Assembly: GCF_002245625.1 (NCBI RefSeq)
Contig: NZ_NOIG01000012.1
Span: 62,001-126,000 of the forward strand
From: Acidovorax kalamii
GTDB taxonomy: Bacteria > Pseudomonadota > Gammaproteobacteria > Burkholderiales > Burkholderiaceae_C
Direction of reading: 5' to 3'
DNA length: 64,000 nt
Position 1 is the stretch's first letter; every line of letters begins with the position of its first letter. A program made the translations under genes and the position numbers. Under the pieces are notes generated by a model. It ran no database searches and had not been told where the DNA came from. It saw nothing but the letters and a program-made list of their open reading frames with translations. This document shows, one piece after another, positions 26,710 through 35,507 of the stretch.

Positions 26710-27837
26710 TGGCGCCACAGGTGCGGGGGCCTGCGGCAGTGTGGCCGCCGTTGCTGCGGGAGCCGCCGGCTGCTGGCCTGCGGCGCGCACCACGTCGTGC
26801 ACAAAACGGAGCTTGGCGAGTGCCTGCTCGGCCAGGGCAAAAGGGTAGGCATCCAGTTGCCCGAGACTGCGCGTGAGGCTGTTGAGCAACAGCGTGAGGG
26901 GCACGAGGTGGCGCAGCATGCTGTCGAAGTCGGGCGCCGGGGAGCCAAAGGGATCGACGGCCCGGCTGTGCTGCGCGCCGTAGATGCCGGGCACGGTGAC
27001 CTCGGTGGCGTAGCTGGCCGATGTCTCCAGCAGGTCGATCATGTGCAGGTAGTGGGCCCAGGTCTCGGCCCAATCCTCCCAGGGGTGGGCGGCGGCATAG
27101 GCGCTGACGTGGTTAGTGGCCCAGTCGCCGCCATCGTTGCCTTTGGCGTAGTGGGCCTCCAGCGCGGCGGCATAGTCCTGGCGCTCATCGCCAAACCGCT
27201 GGCGAAAGCCGTCCAGCCACCCGCCGTCCCGCACCAGCTGGTCCCAGTAGAAGTGGCCCGACTCGTGGCGCAGGTGGCCGATGAGCGTGCGGTAGGGCTC
27301 GCCCAGCGCAATGCGGCGGCGCGCGCGCTCGTCGTCGTCTGCCTCGGCCACGTTGAGCGTGATGGTGCCGTTGTGGTGGCCCGTGAGCACCGGCGGGCCT
27401 CCTGGCTCCTCGGCCAGTAGGTCGAACACGGGGCCGCTGCGCCCGGGCGCGGGCTCCAGGCCCAGGCGCGCCAGGCTGTAGAACAGCCGCCGCTTGGCGC
27501 TCTCGATCTGCATCCAGCGGCCCATGTGGGCCGGCTCCGACACATCGGGCATTGACCGGGTCTGGCGGCACGAGGGGCACAGCGCCTGCGCATCGCCAGC
27601 GGGCACCGCAAAGTTGCAGGCTTGGTGCTCGGTGTGGTTCTGGCACATGCGGTAAAGCGCGCCGCCCCCGCCTGGCCCCACCCGCTGCCACAGCCCGGGG
27701 CCCTGCTGCGGCGCAGGCGCCAGGGCCGCCATGACCAGGGCATCGGGCAAGAACGCCAGCGCATTGCCGCAGTGCAGGCACTGCACGCTGTCAAAAAACA
27801 CCAGATGACCACAGTGGTCGCAATTGAATACCCGCAT
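26680..27837 (-). CDS. Zinc-ribbon zinc-binding metallopeptidase (Peptidase_Mx-like)
   Basis: A 385-residue protein. The N-terminus is a zinc ribbon with Cys6, Cys9, Cys20 and Cys23 (CDHC, CLHC), followed by further Cys pairs near CPSC. The catalytic motif is HESGH at about residues 191-195 with a downstream Glu in PWEDWAETWAHYLH, giving a gluzincin-like site. This family (putative zinc-binding metallopeptidase, DUF-type) often sits beside alpha-E and ATP-grasp genes, as here, and may process the product of that system. The C-terminal tail VIKKIAKK lies in a repeat copy. I used the ATG at 27837. Confidence 0.85.
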   Translation of the reverse strand: MRVFNCDHCGHLVFFDSVQCLHCGNALAFLPDALVMAALAPAPQQGPGLWQRVGPGGGGALYRMCQNHTEHQACNFAVPAGDAQALCPSCRQTRSMPDVSEPAHMGRWMQIESAKRRLFYSLARLGLEPAPGRSGPVFDLLAEEPGGPPVLTGHHNGTITLNVAEADDDERARRRIALGEPYRTLIGHLRHESGHFYWDQLVRDGGWLDGFRQRFGDERQDYAAALEAHYAKGNDGGDWATNHVSAYAAAHPWEDWAETWAHYLHMIDLLETSASYATEVTVPGIYGAQHSRAVDPFGSPAPDFDSMLRHLVPLTLLLNSLTRSLGQLDAYPFALAEQALAKLRFVHDVVRAAGQQPAAPAATAATLPQAPAPVAPSVIKKIAKK

Positions 27838-27959
27838 ATGGATTGAGCTTAACCCCAGACGCCATGCGACAGTGGGCTCAATAGAGGGTCTTCCATGCCA
27901 ATGGAACTCCAGGCCATGCCGCAATGGCAAAGCCGGGCCCGCTGATTCGTCTTGCCCTT

Positions 27960-28092
27960 TGCAATGGGGGTGGCTAATGCCAGTGCCCCCGCGCAAGGGC
28001 CGCCCCGCCGCGCTGGGGGCGTCCCCCTCCCAGATTGCGAAGCAATATGAGAGAGGGGTGAAGGCGCGCTGCGCCTCAGGGGGTGTCCTCGC
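27960..28092 (-). repeat. GC-rich stop-proximal repeat, copy D
   Basis: Read on the minus strand it begins directly after the BON protein stop with ACACCCCCTGAGGCGCAGCG, has the CCCCTCTC/GGGAGGGGG stem around a TGCTTCGCA loop, and continues with GACGCCCCCAGCGC and CGGCCCTTGCGC. It is the only copy in minus orientation, matching the minus orientation of its gene. It fills the gap to the metallopeptidase gene. Confidence 0.7.
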
Positions 28093-28410
28093 TTACGGCC
28101 GCACAACAATGCTGTTACGCACTTCGCGCACATGTTTGGTGTTGCGAGCGATGCTTTCGGCCTGGTTCTTCTCGGCCTGCGACTTGGCAAAGCCCGACAG
28201 CTGCACCGTGCCGTTGAGTGTCTCCACGCTGATCGAGCTGGCCGATACGTTCTTGTCCTCGACCATCTTGGCCTTGATGGCAGTGGTGATGCCCGCGTCG
28301 TCCACATAGGAGCCCACGGTCTGTTGTTCGCGGGCCACCGAGCAGCCCGTGGCCGTGACGATGGTGATGCCGGCAACAGCGGCGAAAGCGAGGGCACGTG
28401 CGTATTTCAT
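28093..28410 (-). CDS. BON domain lipoprotein
   Basis: A 105-residue lipoprotein with signal peptide MKYARALAFAAVAG and lipobox TATGC (lipidated Cys23). One BON domain follows (GITTAIKAKMVEDKNVSASSISVETLNGTVQLSGF and IARNTKHVREVRNSI). BON domains bind phospholipid membranes in OsmY- and DolP-like envelope proteins. The protein probably sits in the periplasm, attached to a membrane. The neighbours are other small envelope or stress-type genes on the same strand. Confidence 0.88.
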   Translation of the reverse strand: MKYARALAFAAVAGITIVTATGCSVAREQQTVGSYVDDAGITTAIKAKMVEDKNVSASSISVETLNGTVQLSGFAKSQAEKNQAESIARNTKHVREVRNSIVVRP

Positions 28411-28539
28411 GGTGTTTTCCTTGTACAAGAATGGTTGGGAACGCGGGTGCAGGAACATGTGCAGTCTACCGGTCTGTGGCACCCTCCGTCACCGGTGGAC
28501 TGTGGAGAAAAGCCGGGCCTTCGCCCGATGGCGCCGTGC

Positions 28540-28932
28540 TCAGTGGGTGCGGCGGCGGCGGGACAACCACAGCGCCAGGGTGGCCACGGCGGCGCCCGAT
28601 GCAGCGGCAATCACCAGCGACTTGCCAGGCTGTGCTGCCACATAGCGCCCGGTGGCATCGGCGGCATGCTGGATCTGGCGGCGCGCACGGGCGCTGGTGT
28701 CGGCGCAATAGTCAATGCTGCGGGCCGCCAAGTCCTGGGCGCGGGCGGCCAGGTCGTCGATGGCGGGGTCGGCCCGACGGCGCAGGGCGCGCACCGTGTC
28801 TTCGGCCTGGTCCAGCGATTGGTCTGCTGCAGCGCGGGTGGCCAGCACGGCGTCTTGCGCGCTTTGCAACACGTTGTCGGCCAAGTTGCGGGCGTTGTCG
28901 GTCAGGTTGTGGGTTGCGTTAGAAAGGCTCAT
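28540..28932 (-). CDS. DUF883-like membrane-anchored helical protein
   Basis: A 130-residue protein, largely Ala-rich amphipathic helix (NLADNVLQSAQDAVLATRAAADQSLDQAEDTV). A single C-terminal membrane segment (SLVIAAASGAAVATLALWL) precedes a basic end RRRRTH. This layout resembles ElaB/YgaM/DUF883 proteins, which bind ribosomes at the inner membrane in stationary phase. Sequence identity to that family is not certain from inspection. The adjacent BON and DUF1328 genes support a stress or envelope setting. Confidence 0.7.
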   Translation of the reverse strand: MSLSNATHNLTDNARNLADNVLQSAQDAVLATRAAADQSLDQAEDTVRALRRRADPAIDDLAARAQDLAARSIDYCADTSARARRQIQHAADATGRYVAAQPGKSLVIAAASGAAVATLALWLSRRRRTH

Positions 28933-29011
28933 CAAAAGCTCCTTGGAAGCATGTATTGGGGTGATGCGGGTGATGGCCGCCGCTGCGGCCGGCAGGGATG
29001 GGTGCGGGGAC

Positions 29012-29176
29012 CTACCCCTTCTTGAGCAGGCCCAGGACAAAGGTCACCACGGCCATGATCACAAACACGAAGAACAGGATCTTGGCGATGCCCACGGCGC
29101 CAGCGGCGATACCGCCAAAGCCAAAGAGCGCGGCGACCAGGGCGATCACCAGAAAGACGACTGCGTAGTGCAACAT
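29012..29176 (-). CDS. DUF1328 (YtjA-like) small membrane protein
   Basis: A 54-residue, highly hydrophobic protein with two membrane segments ([32 protein letters not shown]... and [19 protein letters not shown]). It matches the DUF1328 family in length and sequence. Function is unknown; homologues are often stress-induced. An AAGGAGATGG ribosome binding region lies just upstream of the ATG at 29176. The 263 bp before it, to the histidine kinase stop, hold no gene; its promoter should be there. Confidence 0.88.
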   Translation of the reverse strand: MLHYAVVFLVIALVAALFGFGGIAAGAVGIAKILFFVFVIMAVVTFVLGLLKKG

Positions 29177-29378
29177 TTTTTCCATCTCCTTGTGGGTGGC
29201 CGGAACACCGGCGTTGGGATGGCGTGAGAACCTCAGCGCCTGCACTCCACTGTAGGCAGCAGGCCCTCCCACAGCTGCCGGTGCCCGGCGCGCGCGACTG
29301 TCGGCGCCTCTGCGGCGGCGCTGTAGGACAGAACGCCACAGCCGGCCAGTGCAGGCGCGCGACGGCGCAGCGTGCGCT

Positions 29379-29395
29379 GGGGCCCATGTGGCCCC
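29379..29395 (-). terminator. Possible hairpin past the histidine kinase gene
   Basis: GGGGCC at 29379-29384 and GGCCCC at 29390-29395 form a 6-bp stem with a 5-base loop. It lies 45 bp past the end of the histidine kinase gene, with no T tract. Confidence 0.3.
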
Positions 29396-29439
29396 CACGG
29401 ATCGTGGCGGATTGATGGAGCCTGAGAGGCGGAGAGTCT

Positions 29440-30843
29440 TCAGTCGCCCAGGGCCGCGATGGCCTGCGCCGCCACAGGCGCGCGCTGCAGCGGCAGCACT
29501 GCCGACAGCAAGGTGCCATTGCCGGGGCGCGAGGTGAGCGCCAGCCGCCCCCCTGCCGCTTCGACCCGGTGGCGCATGCCCGCCAGCCCGTGCGAGGTGG
29601 GGCGCACGGTGGCGGGGTCGAAACCCACCCCGTCGTCGCGCACCTGCACCGCCACATGGGTGGGGTGGGCGTGCACCGACACCAGCACCTTCTTGGCCTT
29701 GGCGTACTTGCCGATGTTGGTCAGGGCCTCTTGCACCATGCGGTACACGGTGAGCTGGGTGGCATCGGGCAGTTGCACGGCCTCCAGGCTGGTTTCCACC
29801 TCGATGCCCGCACGTTCGGCGTACTCGCGCGTCAGGATCTCCAGTGCAGCGGTGAGCCCCAGGTTGGACAGGGACGAAGGGCGCAGGTCCTCGATGATGC
29901 GGCGCTTGAGTGCGATGCCGCTGTTGAGGGTGTCCGTGAGGTGTTTGAGGCGCTCTGCAACATCCGGCGCGGTGGCGTTGATCTTGGACTTGAGGCGGGC
30001 CACGTCGAGCTTGGCAGCGGTCAGCAAGGCGCCCAGTTCGTCGTGCAGCTCGCGCGCGAGGTGCCCCCGCTCTTCTTCACGCACCTGCTGCAGGTGGTTG
30101 GCCAGCTCCGACAGCGTGGCGGTGCGCTCGCGCACCAGACCCTCCAGGCGGTCCCGCTCGCGCTCCAGCAGCGCCTGCTCGCGCAGGTTCACGGCCTGCA
30201 CGGCCTGGGCCTGGCGCAGGTACATGTAGAAGGCCAGCAGGCCAATCACCGTGACGGTGGCAATGCCGATGCGCGACAGCGTGAGCGACTGCTCGATCTG
30301 CTGCTGGCCTTGCGACAGGCGCAGGTCGCTGCGCGCGATCAGCTCCTGCGCATGGGTGCGAATCGCCTCCATGTGCTCCTTGCCCACGTCCGTGTTCAGG
30401 ATGAACTTCCAGGCGTCTTCATTGCCCTTGCGGCGCAGGCGCAGGCTCAGCTCCATCTCGGCAAGCTTGCGCGAAATCTGCCGCGACAGCAGCGCAAACT
30501 CCTGCATGTCGTCCGGCGAGTTCATGAACTGGCTGCGCAACCGGTCCAGATTGGTCTGCACGGTGGCCACGGCCTTGTCGTAGGGTTCCAGGTAGGTCTC
30601 GTTGCCGGTCAGCAGGTAGCCCCGCTGGCCAGTCTCCGCGTCCAGCATGCTCTGCAGCAGCTTGTTCACATCGCCCCGGGTGGCCATGTTCTGCGCCATC
30701 TGCTCCAGCGCATCCTGCGACCGCATGTGCCCTGTTTCATTGATTCCCACCAGCACCATGGCGGCCAGCAAGGCCATGGGCAGGCTCAGCGCCATCTTGC
30801 GGACCTTGGGCAGCCAGCGCTGGGTGTTTTCCTGGAGATTCAT
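29440..30843 (-). CDS. CHASE3-domain sensor histidine kinase (NarL-type partner)
   Basis: A 467-residue membrane kinase. It has an N-terminal membrane segment, a CHASE3-like sensing region (about residues 40-185, with [19 protein letters not shown]), a second membrane segment ([18 protein letters not shown]) and a coiled coil. A HisKA_3 domain follows with the phospho-accepting His in [12 protein letters not shown]. The HATPase domain has [14 protein letters not shown] and DDGVGFD, then [14 protein letters not shown]. It is divergent from the LuxR-type response regulator at 30964, its probable partner. The signal sensed is unknown. Confidence 0.92.
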   Translation of the reverse strand: MNLQENTQRWLPKVRKMALSLPMALLAAMVLVGINETGHMRSQDALEQMAQNMATRGDVNKLLQSMLDAETGQRGYLLTGNETYLEPYDKAVATVQTNLDRLRSQFMNSPDDMQEFALLSRQISRKLAEMELSLRLRRKGNEDAWKFILNTDVGKEHMEAIRTHAQELIARSDLRLSQGQQQIEQSLTLSRIGIATVTVIGLLAFYMYLRQAQAVQAVNLREQALLERERDRLEGLVRERTATLSELANHLQQVREEERGHLARELHDELGALLTAAKLDVARLKSKINATAPDVAERLKHLTDTLNSGIALKRRIIEDLRPSSLSNLGLTAALEILTREYAERAGIEVETSLEAVQLPDATQLTVYRMVQEALTNIGKYAKAKKVLVSVHAHPTHVAVQVRDDGVGFDPATVRPTSHGLAGMRHRVEAAGGRLALTSRPGNGTLLSAVLPLQRAPVAAQAIAALGD

Positions 30844-30963
30844 AGGCTTATTCTGGATAATGGACCATCACCTGACATGGTTCTGTCTGTGCCTGCACAT
30901 GCCGGACCGCCGCACACCCACACGCACCGGCAGCACAGCGGCTGCCCCACGAAAGAAACATCA

Positions 30964-31596
30964 ATGATCAAGATTGGCATTGTGGATGACCATGCAATTG
31001 TTCGCTCCGGCCTGCGCCAGTTTCTGTCGGAGCATGTAGATCTGCGGGTCGAAGGCGAAGCCGCCAACGGCCGCGAAGCCATCGACCTGGTGCGCAACAA
31101 GGAAATCGACGTGCTGCTGATGGACCTGTCGATGCCCGGCCAGAGCGGGCTCGACGCGCTGGCCATGCTGCGTGCGAAGGCCCCCGACATGGGCATCCTG
31201 ATCCTGAGCGGCTACCCCGAGGAACACTATGCGATCAACCTGATCCGCCAGGGCGCGAGCGGCTACCTGAACAAGGAGTGCGAGCCTGCAGAGATCGTGG
31301 AAGCCATCCGCACCATCGCGCTGGGCCGCCGCTACCTGACCCCCACCGTGGCCGAGTTGCTGGCGCAGCAACTTAACCGCAAGGACGATGCACCGCCCCA
31401 TGAGCAGCTCTCGGAACGCGAGTTCCAGGTGTTCCTCAAGCTCGCCAAGGGGGAGACGGCTGGCGATATCGCCAAGTCGTTGTCGCTGAGCGTGAAGACT
31501 GTGAGCACCTACCGCACGCGCCTGATGGAAAAAATGAGTCTGTCGTCCAACAGCGACCTGACCTACTACGCGCTCAAGAACCGCCTGATTGATTGA
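30964..31596 (+). CDS. NarL/FixJ-type response regulator
   Basis: A 210-residue two-domain regulator. The receiver has acidic pocket residues Asp8 and Asp9 (VDDH), phospho-acceptor Asp54 (LLMDLSMPG) and a Lys in YLNKEC. The C-terminal LuxR-type helix-turn-helix reads LSEREFQVFLKLAKGETAGDIAKSL. It sits 120 bp from the divergent histidine kinase gene, the standard layout of a cognate pair. Targets are not visible from sequence. An AAAGAAACATCA leader precedes the ATG. Confidence 0.93.
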   Translation: MIKIGIVDDHAIVRSGLRQFLSEHVDLRVEGEAANGREAIDLVRNKEIDVLLMDLSMPGQSGLDALAMLRAKAPDMGILILSGYPEEHYAINLIRQGASGYLNKECEPAEIVEAIRTIALGRRYLTPTVAELLAQQLNRKDDAPPHEQLSEREFQVFLKLAKGETAGDIAKSLSLSVKTVSTYRTRLMEKMSLSSNSDLTYYALKNRLID

Positions 31597-31725
31597 CATG
31601 GGGAGGCTTCGCCTGGGGCCTGGGTAGCCACGGGTCCAAGCGAGGTTGGCTGAAGCGGACAAGGTGAATTGGCACGGGCTCCAGCGGATGTGCTGCATTT
31701 CGCCCATGCGCCTGCAGCACAGGCG

Positions 31726-32160
31726 TCACGCGCCCGAAGGCGGGCTCAAAGAGCCGCTCGCGTCCACGCCGGGCGGGTGGCTGCTGTGCAGCACACAGTA
31801 GTCCACCAGCGCATCGATTTCATTGGACTTGTCGAACACGGCATCCACTCCCAGCTGCGCACAGCGCATGCGCACATCGGGAGTGGCATAGTTGCTCAGC
31901 ACCACCATCTTCTGCCCCGGGCGGCGGGTTCGGCAGGCGGCCAGCACCCCCAGCCCGCTGCCTTGGCGCAGGAACAGATCGACGATGGCCAGATCCCACT
32001 GCTCGCTATGGGTGGAGAGCCACTGCGTCCCTTCGTCTTCGGTTTCTGCCACACCCACGGCTTCCACAGACGCCAACTCTTCCAGAGTCCCGATCAGGTT
32101 CTCACGGATGGTTGCGTTGTCTTCAACAATGTAGGTGCGCAGCTTCACAGACGGGTCCAT
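31726..32160 (-). CDS. Stand-alone receiver-domain response regulator
   Basis: A 144-residue protein with only a receiver domain: acidic Glu13-Asp14 (IVEDN), phospho-acceptor Asp61 (LAIVDLFLRQGSG), Ser/Thr region LSNYAT and Lys in FDKSNEI. A 20-residue low-complexity tail follows. With no output domain it may compete for or relay phosphate from the kinase encoded 0.7 kb upstream on the same strand. This is inferred from proximity. It is convergent with the NarL-type regulator gene. Confidence 0.88.
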   Translation of the reverse strand: MDPSVKLRTYIVEDNATIRENLIGTLEELASVEAVGVAETEDEGTQWLSTHSEQWDLAIVDLFLRQGSGLGVLAACRTRRPGQKMVVLSNYATPDVRMRCAQLGVDAVFDKSNEIDALVDYCVLHSSHPPGVDASGSLSPPSGA

Positions 32161-32265
32161 GTTGGCGATCAGCGCAGGGGCACGCTGCTCTCACCCCGAA
32201 TTTAAGCGTTGGGGTGTCCGGATTCTGCCAGCGGCCACAGGCTGGGGTTGTAGGAGCAGTCCTAC

Positions 32266-33015
32266 CTACCGCGCCGCACACACCGGGCACTGTGGAGCAC
32301 GCTGCACACGCAGGGTGTTCCACTCCATCGAGCGCCCGTCCAGCATCAGCAGCCTGCCCGCCAGCGAGGGCCCGATGCCTGCCAGCAGCTTGAGCGCTTC
32401 GGCCGCCTGCATCGCCCCCACCACACCCACCAGCGGGGCGAACACGCCCATGGTGGAGCAGCGCACCTCTTCAAATTCCGCGTCGGGCGCAAAGATGCAG
32501 GCATAACAAGGCGACTGTGCATCGCGGGGGTCCACCACGGTGATCTGGCCGTCAAACTGGATCACCGCGCCCGCCACCAAGGGCTTGCCGTGGCGCACAC
32601 AGGCGGCATTGACCGCGTGGCGCGTGGTGTAGTTGTCGCAGCAGTCGAGCACCACCGTGGCGTCCTGCACCAGGCGCTCCAGGGCCGCCGCGTCCACCCG
32701 GGTCTTCAGCCGGGTCACCCGCACCTCGGGGTTGATGGCCGCAATGGCCTCGGCAGCCGAATCCACCTTGGGGAGCCCCACCCGCGCTGTGGTGTGTGCA
32801 ATCTGGCGCTGCAGGTTGGTCAGGTCCACCACGTCATCGTCCACCAGGGTGATGTGCCCCACACCGGCTGACGCCAAGTAGAGCGCCGCCGGAGACCCCA
32901 GCCCTCCCGCGCCGATGATGAGGGCGTGCGCCGCCAGCACCCGCTCCTGCCCCTCGATGCCCATTTCATCGAGCAGGATGTGGCGAGAATAGCGCAGGAG
33001 CTGGTCGTCGGTCAT
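32266..33015 (-). CDS. ThiF/MoeB/HesA family adenylyltransferase
   Basis: A 249-residue E1-like enzyme that adenylates the C-terminal glycine of a ubiquitin-like sulfur carrier (MoaD or ThiS type). It has the ATP motif GAGGLGSPAALYLASAGVG, DDDVVDLTNLQRQ, and the zinc Cys pairs CYAC and CPVC. The candidate catalytic Cys is in VRCSTMGVFAPL. Length matches MoeB/ThiF, without the rhodanese extension some carry. No carrier gene is adjacent, so molybdopterin versus thiamine use cannot be decided. Confidence 0.9.
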   Translation of the reverse strand: MTDDQLLRYSRHILLDEMGIEGQERVLAAHALIIGAGGLGSPAALYLASAGVGHITLVDDDVVDLTNLQRQIAHTTARVGLPKVDSAAEAIAAINPEVRVTRLKTRVDAAALERLVQDATVVLDCCDNYTTRHAVNAACVRHGKPLVAGAVIQFDGQITVVDPRDAQSPCYACIFAPDAEFEEVRCSTMGVFAPLVGVVGAMQAAEALKLLAGIGPSLAGRLLMLDGRSMEWNTLRVQRAPQCPVCAAR

Positions 33016-33060
33016 GGGGAGTCGGGCGCCAAAAGGTGGCAGGGCAGAAACACGGAGAGG

Positions 33061-33096
33061 AAAGGAAAAAGGCTGGATTCCTCGCGAAATCCAGCC
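33061..33096 (-). terminator. Rho-independent terminator past the S41 peptidase gene
   Basis: GGCTGGATT (33071-33079) and AATCCAGCC (33088-33096) form a perfect 9-bp stem with an 8-base loop. On the minus strand it is followed by a run of T with two C (33061-33070). It lies 22 bp past the S41 peptidase stop. Confidence 0.8.
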
Positions 33097-33118
33097 CGCA
33101 GAGCAGAGCGCGAAAGGC

Positions 33119-34555
33119 TCAATTCTCTTTCTTTTCTTCCTTGCGTTCCGTCAGGGTCTTGCTGACGAGCACCGGGCGGCCCTTGAGCTGGTTGAGCGCC
33201 TGCACCAGCTGGAAGTCCTTGTCGGTGCCGAACTCGGGGATCTTGCGGTCAGCGGCAGGCTTCTTGGCTTCCTCTTCCAGGCGCTTGCGGGCGTCCTCGC
33301 GGGCCTTTTCGCGCGCCTCGTCCTTCTTCTCTTCGCCCTGGCCGCTGCCCAGGTGCTTTTCAAGATCGGCCTCGCGCATGCGCAGGGCAGCAAAGGGACT
33401 GCCCTCTTCCGACTCGTCGATCATCACATCAGGCACGATGCCCTTGGCCTGGATCGACTTGCCGCTCGGGGTGTAGTAACGCGCCGTGGTCAGCTTGATG
33501 CCGGTGTCCGGCCCCAGGGGGCGCACGGTCTGCACCGAGCCCTTGCCAAAGGTCTGGCTGCCCATGACGGTGGCGCGCTTGTGGTCTTGCAATGCGCCCG
33601 CCACGATTTCGCTGGCCGAGGCTGAGCCTTCGTTCACCAACACCACCAGCGGCACGGACTTGAGCGCAGCGGGCAGGCGCTTGAGCGGGTCACCACCGCC
33701 ACGTCGCTGGTAGTAGTCGGGCGAGGCCTTGTAGGTGGCCTTACTGTCGGCCAGCTGGCCGTTGGTGGACACCACGGTCACGTTCTCGGGCAGGAAGGCG
33801 GCCGAAATCGCCACGGCAGCATCCAGCAGGCCACCCGGGTCGTTGCGCAGGTCCAGCACCAGGCCCTTGAGGTTGGGCTCCTGCTTGTAGACCTCTTCCA
33901 CCTTGCGCACGAAGTCATCCACCGTGCGTTCCTGGAACTGCGACAGGCGGATCCAGGCGTAGCCAGGCTCGATCACCTTGCCCTTGACGGACTGGGTCTT
34001 GATCTCTTCGCGCGTGATGGTGACGGGGAAGGTGCGGCCTTCGTCCTTGCGGAAGATGGTGAGCGTGACCTTGGTGTTGGGCTCGCCGCGCATGCGCTTG
34101 ACGGCGTCGTTGAGCGCCAGACCCTTGACGGCGGTATCGTCAATCTTGGTGATCAGGTCGTTGGTCTTGAGGCCTGCGCGGAAGGCCGGCGAGCCCTCAA
34201 TGGGGGAAACCACCTTGATCAGGCCGTCTTCCTGCGTGATCTCGATGCCCACCCCCACAAAACGGCCCGAGGTGCCTTCGCGAAATTCCTTGAAGGACTT
34301 CTTGTCGAAATACTGGGAGTGCGGATCCAGGCTGGACACCATGCCCGAGATGGCATCGGTGATGAGCTTCTTGTCGTCCACCGGCTCCACATAGTCGGTC
34401 TTGACCAGTCCAAACACGGCGGACAGCTGCTGGATTTCTTCCAGCGGCAGCGGTGTCATGGCACCGCGCGCCACGGTTTGCAGTGACACCGTGGTGAGCG
34501 CACCCGCCACCACACCCACTGACACCCATCCTGCAATCTTGAGTTTTTGGCCCAT
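33119..34555 (-). CDS. S41 family C-terminal processing peptidase
   Basis: A 478-residue periplasmic serine protease of the CtpA/Prc type. It has an N-terminal membrane anchor or signal (IAGWVSVGVVAGALTTVSL) and a PDZ domain (GIEITQEDGLIKVVSPIEGSPAFRAGLK, near residues 100-185). The S41 core has the catalytic Ser in NEGSASASEIVAGAL and Lys in QTFGKGSVQT. The C-terminal 70 residues are Lys/Glu-rich. Such enzymes trim envelope proteins or lipoproteins. gpmA lies upstream on the same strand. Confidence 0.93.
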   Translation of the reverse strand: MGQKLKIAGWVSVGVVAGALTTVSLQTVARGAMTPLPLEEIQQLSAVFGLVKTDYVEPVDDKKLITDAISGMVSSLDPHSQYFDKKSFKEFREGTSGRFVGVGIEITQEDGLIKVVSPIEGSPAFRAGLKTNDLITKIDDTAVKGLALNDAVKRMRGEPNTKVTLTIFRKDEGRTFPVTITREEIKTQSVKGKVIEPGYAWIRLSQFQERTVDDFVRKVEEVYKQEPNLKGLVLDLRNDPGGLLDAAVAISAAFLPENVTVVSTNGQLADSKATYKASPDYYQRRGGGDPLKRLPAALKSVPLVVLVNEGSASASEIVAGALQDHKRATVMGSQTFGKGSVQTVRPLGPDTGIKLTTARYYTPSGKSIQAKGIVPDVMIDESEEGSPFAALRMREADLEKHLGSGQGEEKKDEAREKAREDARKRLEEEAKKPAADRKIPEFGTDKDFQLVQALNQLKGRPVLVSKTLTERKEEKKEN

Positions 34556-34646
34556 ACAACACCTTTACCGCATCAAAACCAATATACACCTTGGAAGGGC
34601 CAAACCCGCCGCAGTTCCGCATGGATGCTCACTTTGGCGGCGATCA

Positions 34647-34663
34647 GCGGGGTTTTTCCCCGC
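34647..34663 (-). terminator. Possible hairpin past gpmA
   Basis: GCGGGG (34647-34652) and CCCCGC (34658-34663) pair around five bases, 14 bp past the gpmA stop. There is no T tract on the minus strand after the stem, so termination is uncertain. Confidence 0.35.
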
Positions 34664-34676
34664 CTTTACCAACGAT

Positions 34677-35420
34677 TTACGCCTTGCCCTGCGAAGCCAC
34701 GGCGGCGGCGGCCTTGGCAGCTGCCTCTGCGTCACCCAGATAGTAGTGACGGATGGGCTTGAGGTCGGCGTCGAGTTCGTATACCAGTGGAATCCCGTTG
34801 GGAATGTTCAGGCCCACGATGTCGGACTCAGAAATGTTGTCCAGGTACTTCACCAGCGCACGGATGGAGTTGCCATGCGCGGCCACCACCACGCGCTTGC
34901 CCGAACGGATGGCGGGCGCCATGGCCTCGTTCCAGAACGGCAGCACGCGGGCCACGGTGTCCTTGAGACATTCGGTCAGGGGCACGTTCTCGGCCGCCAC
35001 ATTGGCGTAACGGCGGTCGCCGCGCTCGCTGCGGGGATCGGTGGCTTCCAGCGCAGGAGGGGGGGTGTCATAGCTGCGGCGCCACACCAGCACCTGCTCG
35101 TCGCCGTACTGCTTGGCCATGTCGGCCTTGTTCAGGCCCTGCAGGGCGCCGTAGTGGCGCTCGTTCAGGCGCCAGTCCTTCACCACGGGCAGCCAGGTGC
35201 TGTCCATCTCGTCTAGCGCGTACCACAGAGTGTGGATGGCGCGCTTGAGCACGCTGGTGAAGGCCAGGTCGAACTCGTAGCCCTCGGCCTTGAGCAGCTT
35301 GCCCGCCGACATGGCCTGGGAAACGCCGGTGGGCGTCAGATCCACATCGGTCCAGCCGGTGAAGCGGTTTTCAAGGTTCCAGGTGGATTCGCCGTGGCGG
35401 ATCAAAACGAGCTTGTACAT
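34677..35420 (-). CDS. gpmA: 2,3-bisphosphoglycerate-dependent phosphoglycerate mutase
   Basis: GpmA interconverts 3- and 2-phosphoglycerate in glycolysis and gluconeogenesis. The 247-residue protein has the phosphohistidine motif [10 protein letters not shown] (His9), [27 protein letters not shown] and the second catalytic His in [17 protein letters not shown]. Length is standard. It is divergent from the rhodanese-grxC-secB-gpsA set across 87 bp that contain a palindromic TAGAAT pair. Confidence 0.96.
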   Translation of the reverse strand: MYKLVLIRHGESTWNLENRFTGWTDVDLTPTGVSQAMSAGKLLKAEGYEFDLAFTSVLKRAIHTLWYALDEMDSTWLPVVKDWRLNERHYGALQGLNKADMAKQYGDEQVLVWRRSYDTPPPALEATDPRSERGDRRYANVAAENVPLTECLKDTVARVLPFWNEAMAPAIRSGKRVVVAAHGNSIRALVKYLDNISESDIVGLNIPNGIPLVYELDADLKPIRHYYLGDAEAAAKAAAAVASQGKA

Positions 35421-35468
35421 GGTTTCCCCAGGAAAGGCGGGTCAAAAGAAAGCGGGCCAAAACCCAGC

Positions 35469-35478
35469 ATTCTAGAAT
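35469..35478. promoter_or_regulatory. Back-to-back -10-like hexamers between gpmA and rhodanese gene
   Basis: ATTCTAGAAT is a perfect palindrome, so a TAGAAT hexamer (one change from TATAAT) faces each way. On the minus strand a TTGGGT lies 18 bases upstream of it, fitting a promoter for gpmA. For the plus strand no good -35 is seen. Promoter use is inferred. Confidence 0.4.
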
Positions 35479-35507
35479 TACGCCGTTCGCCAACCCAAGG
35501 AAACTTC

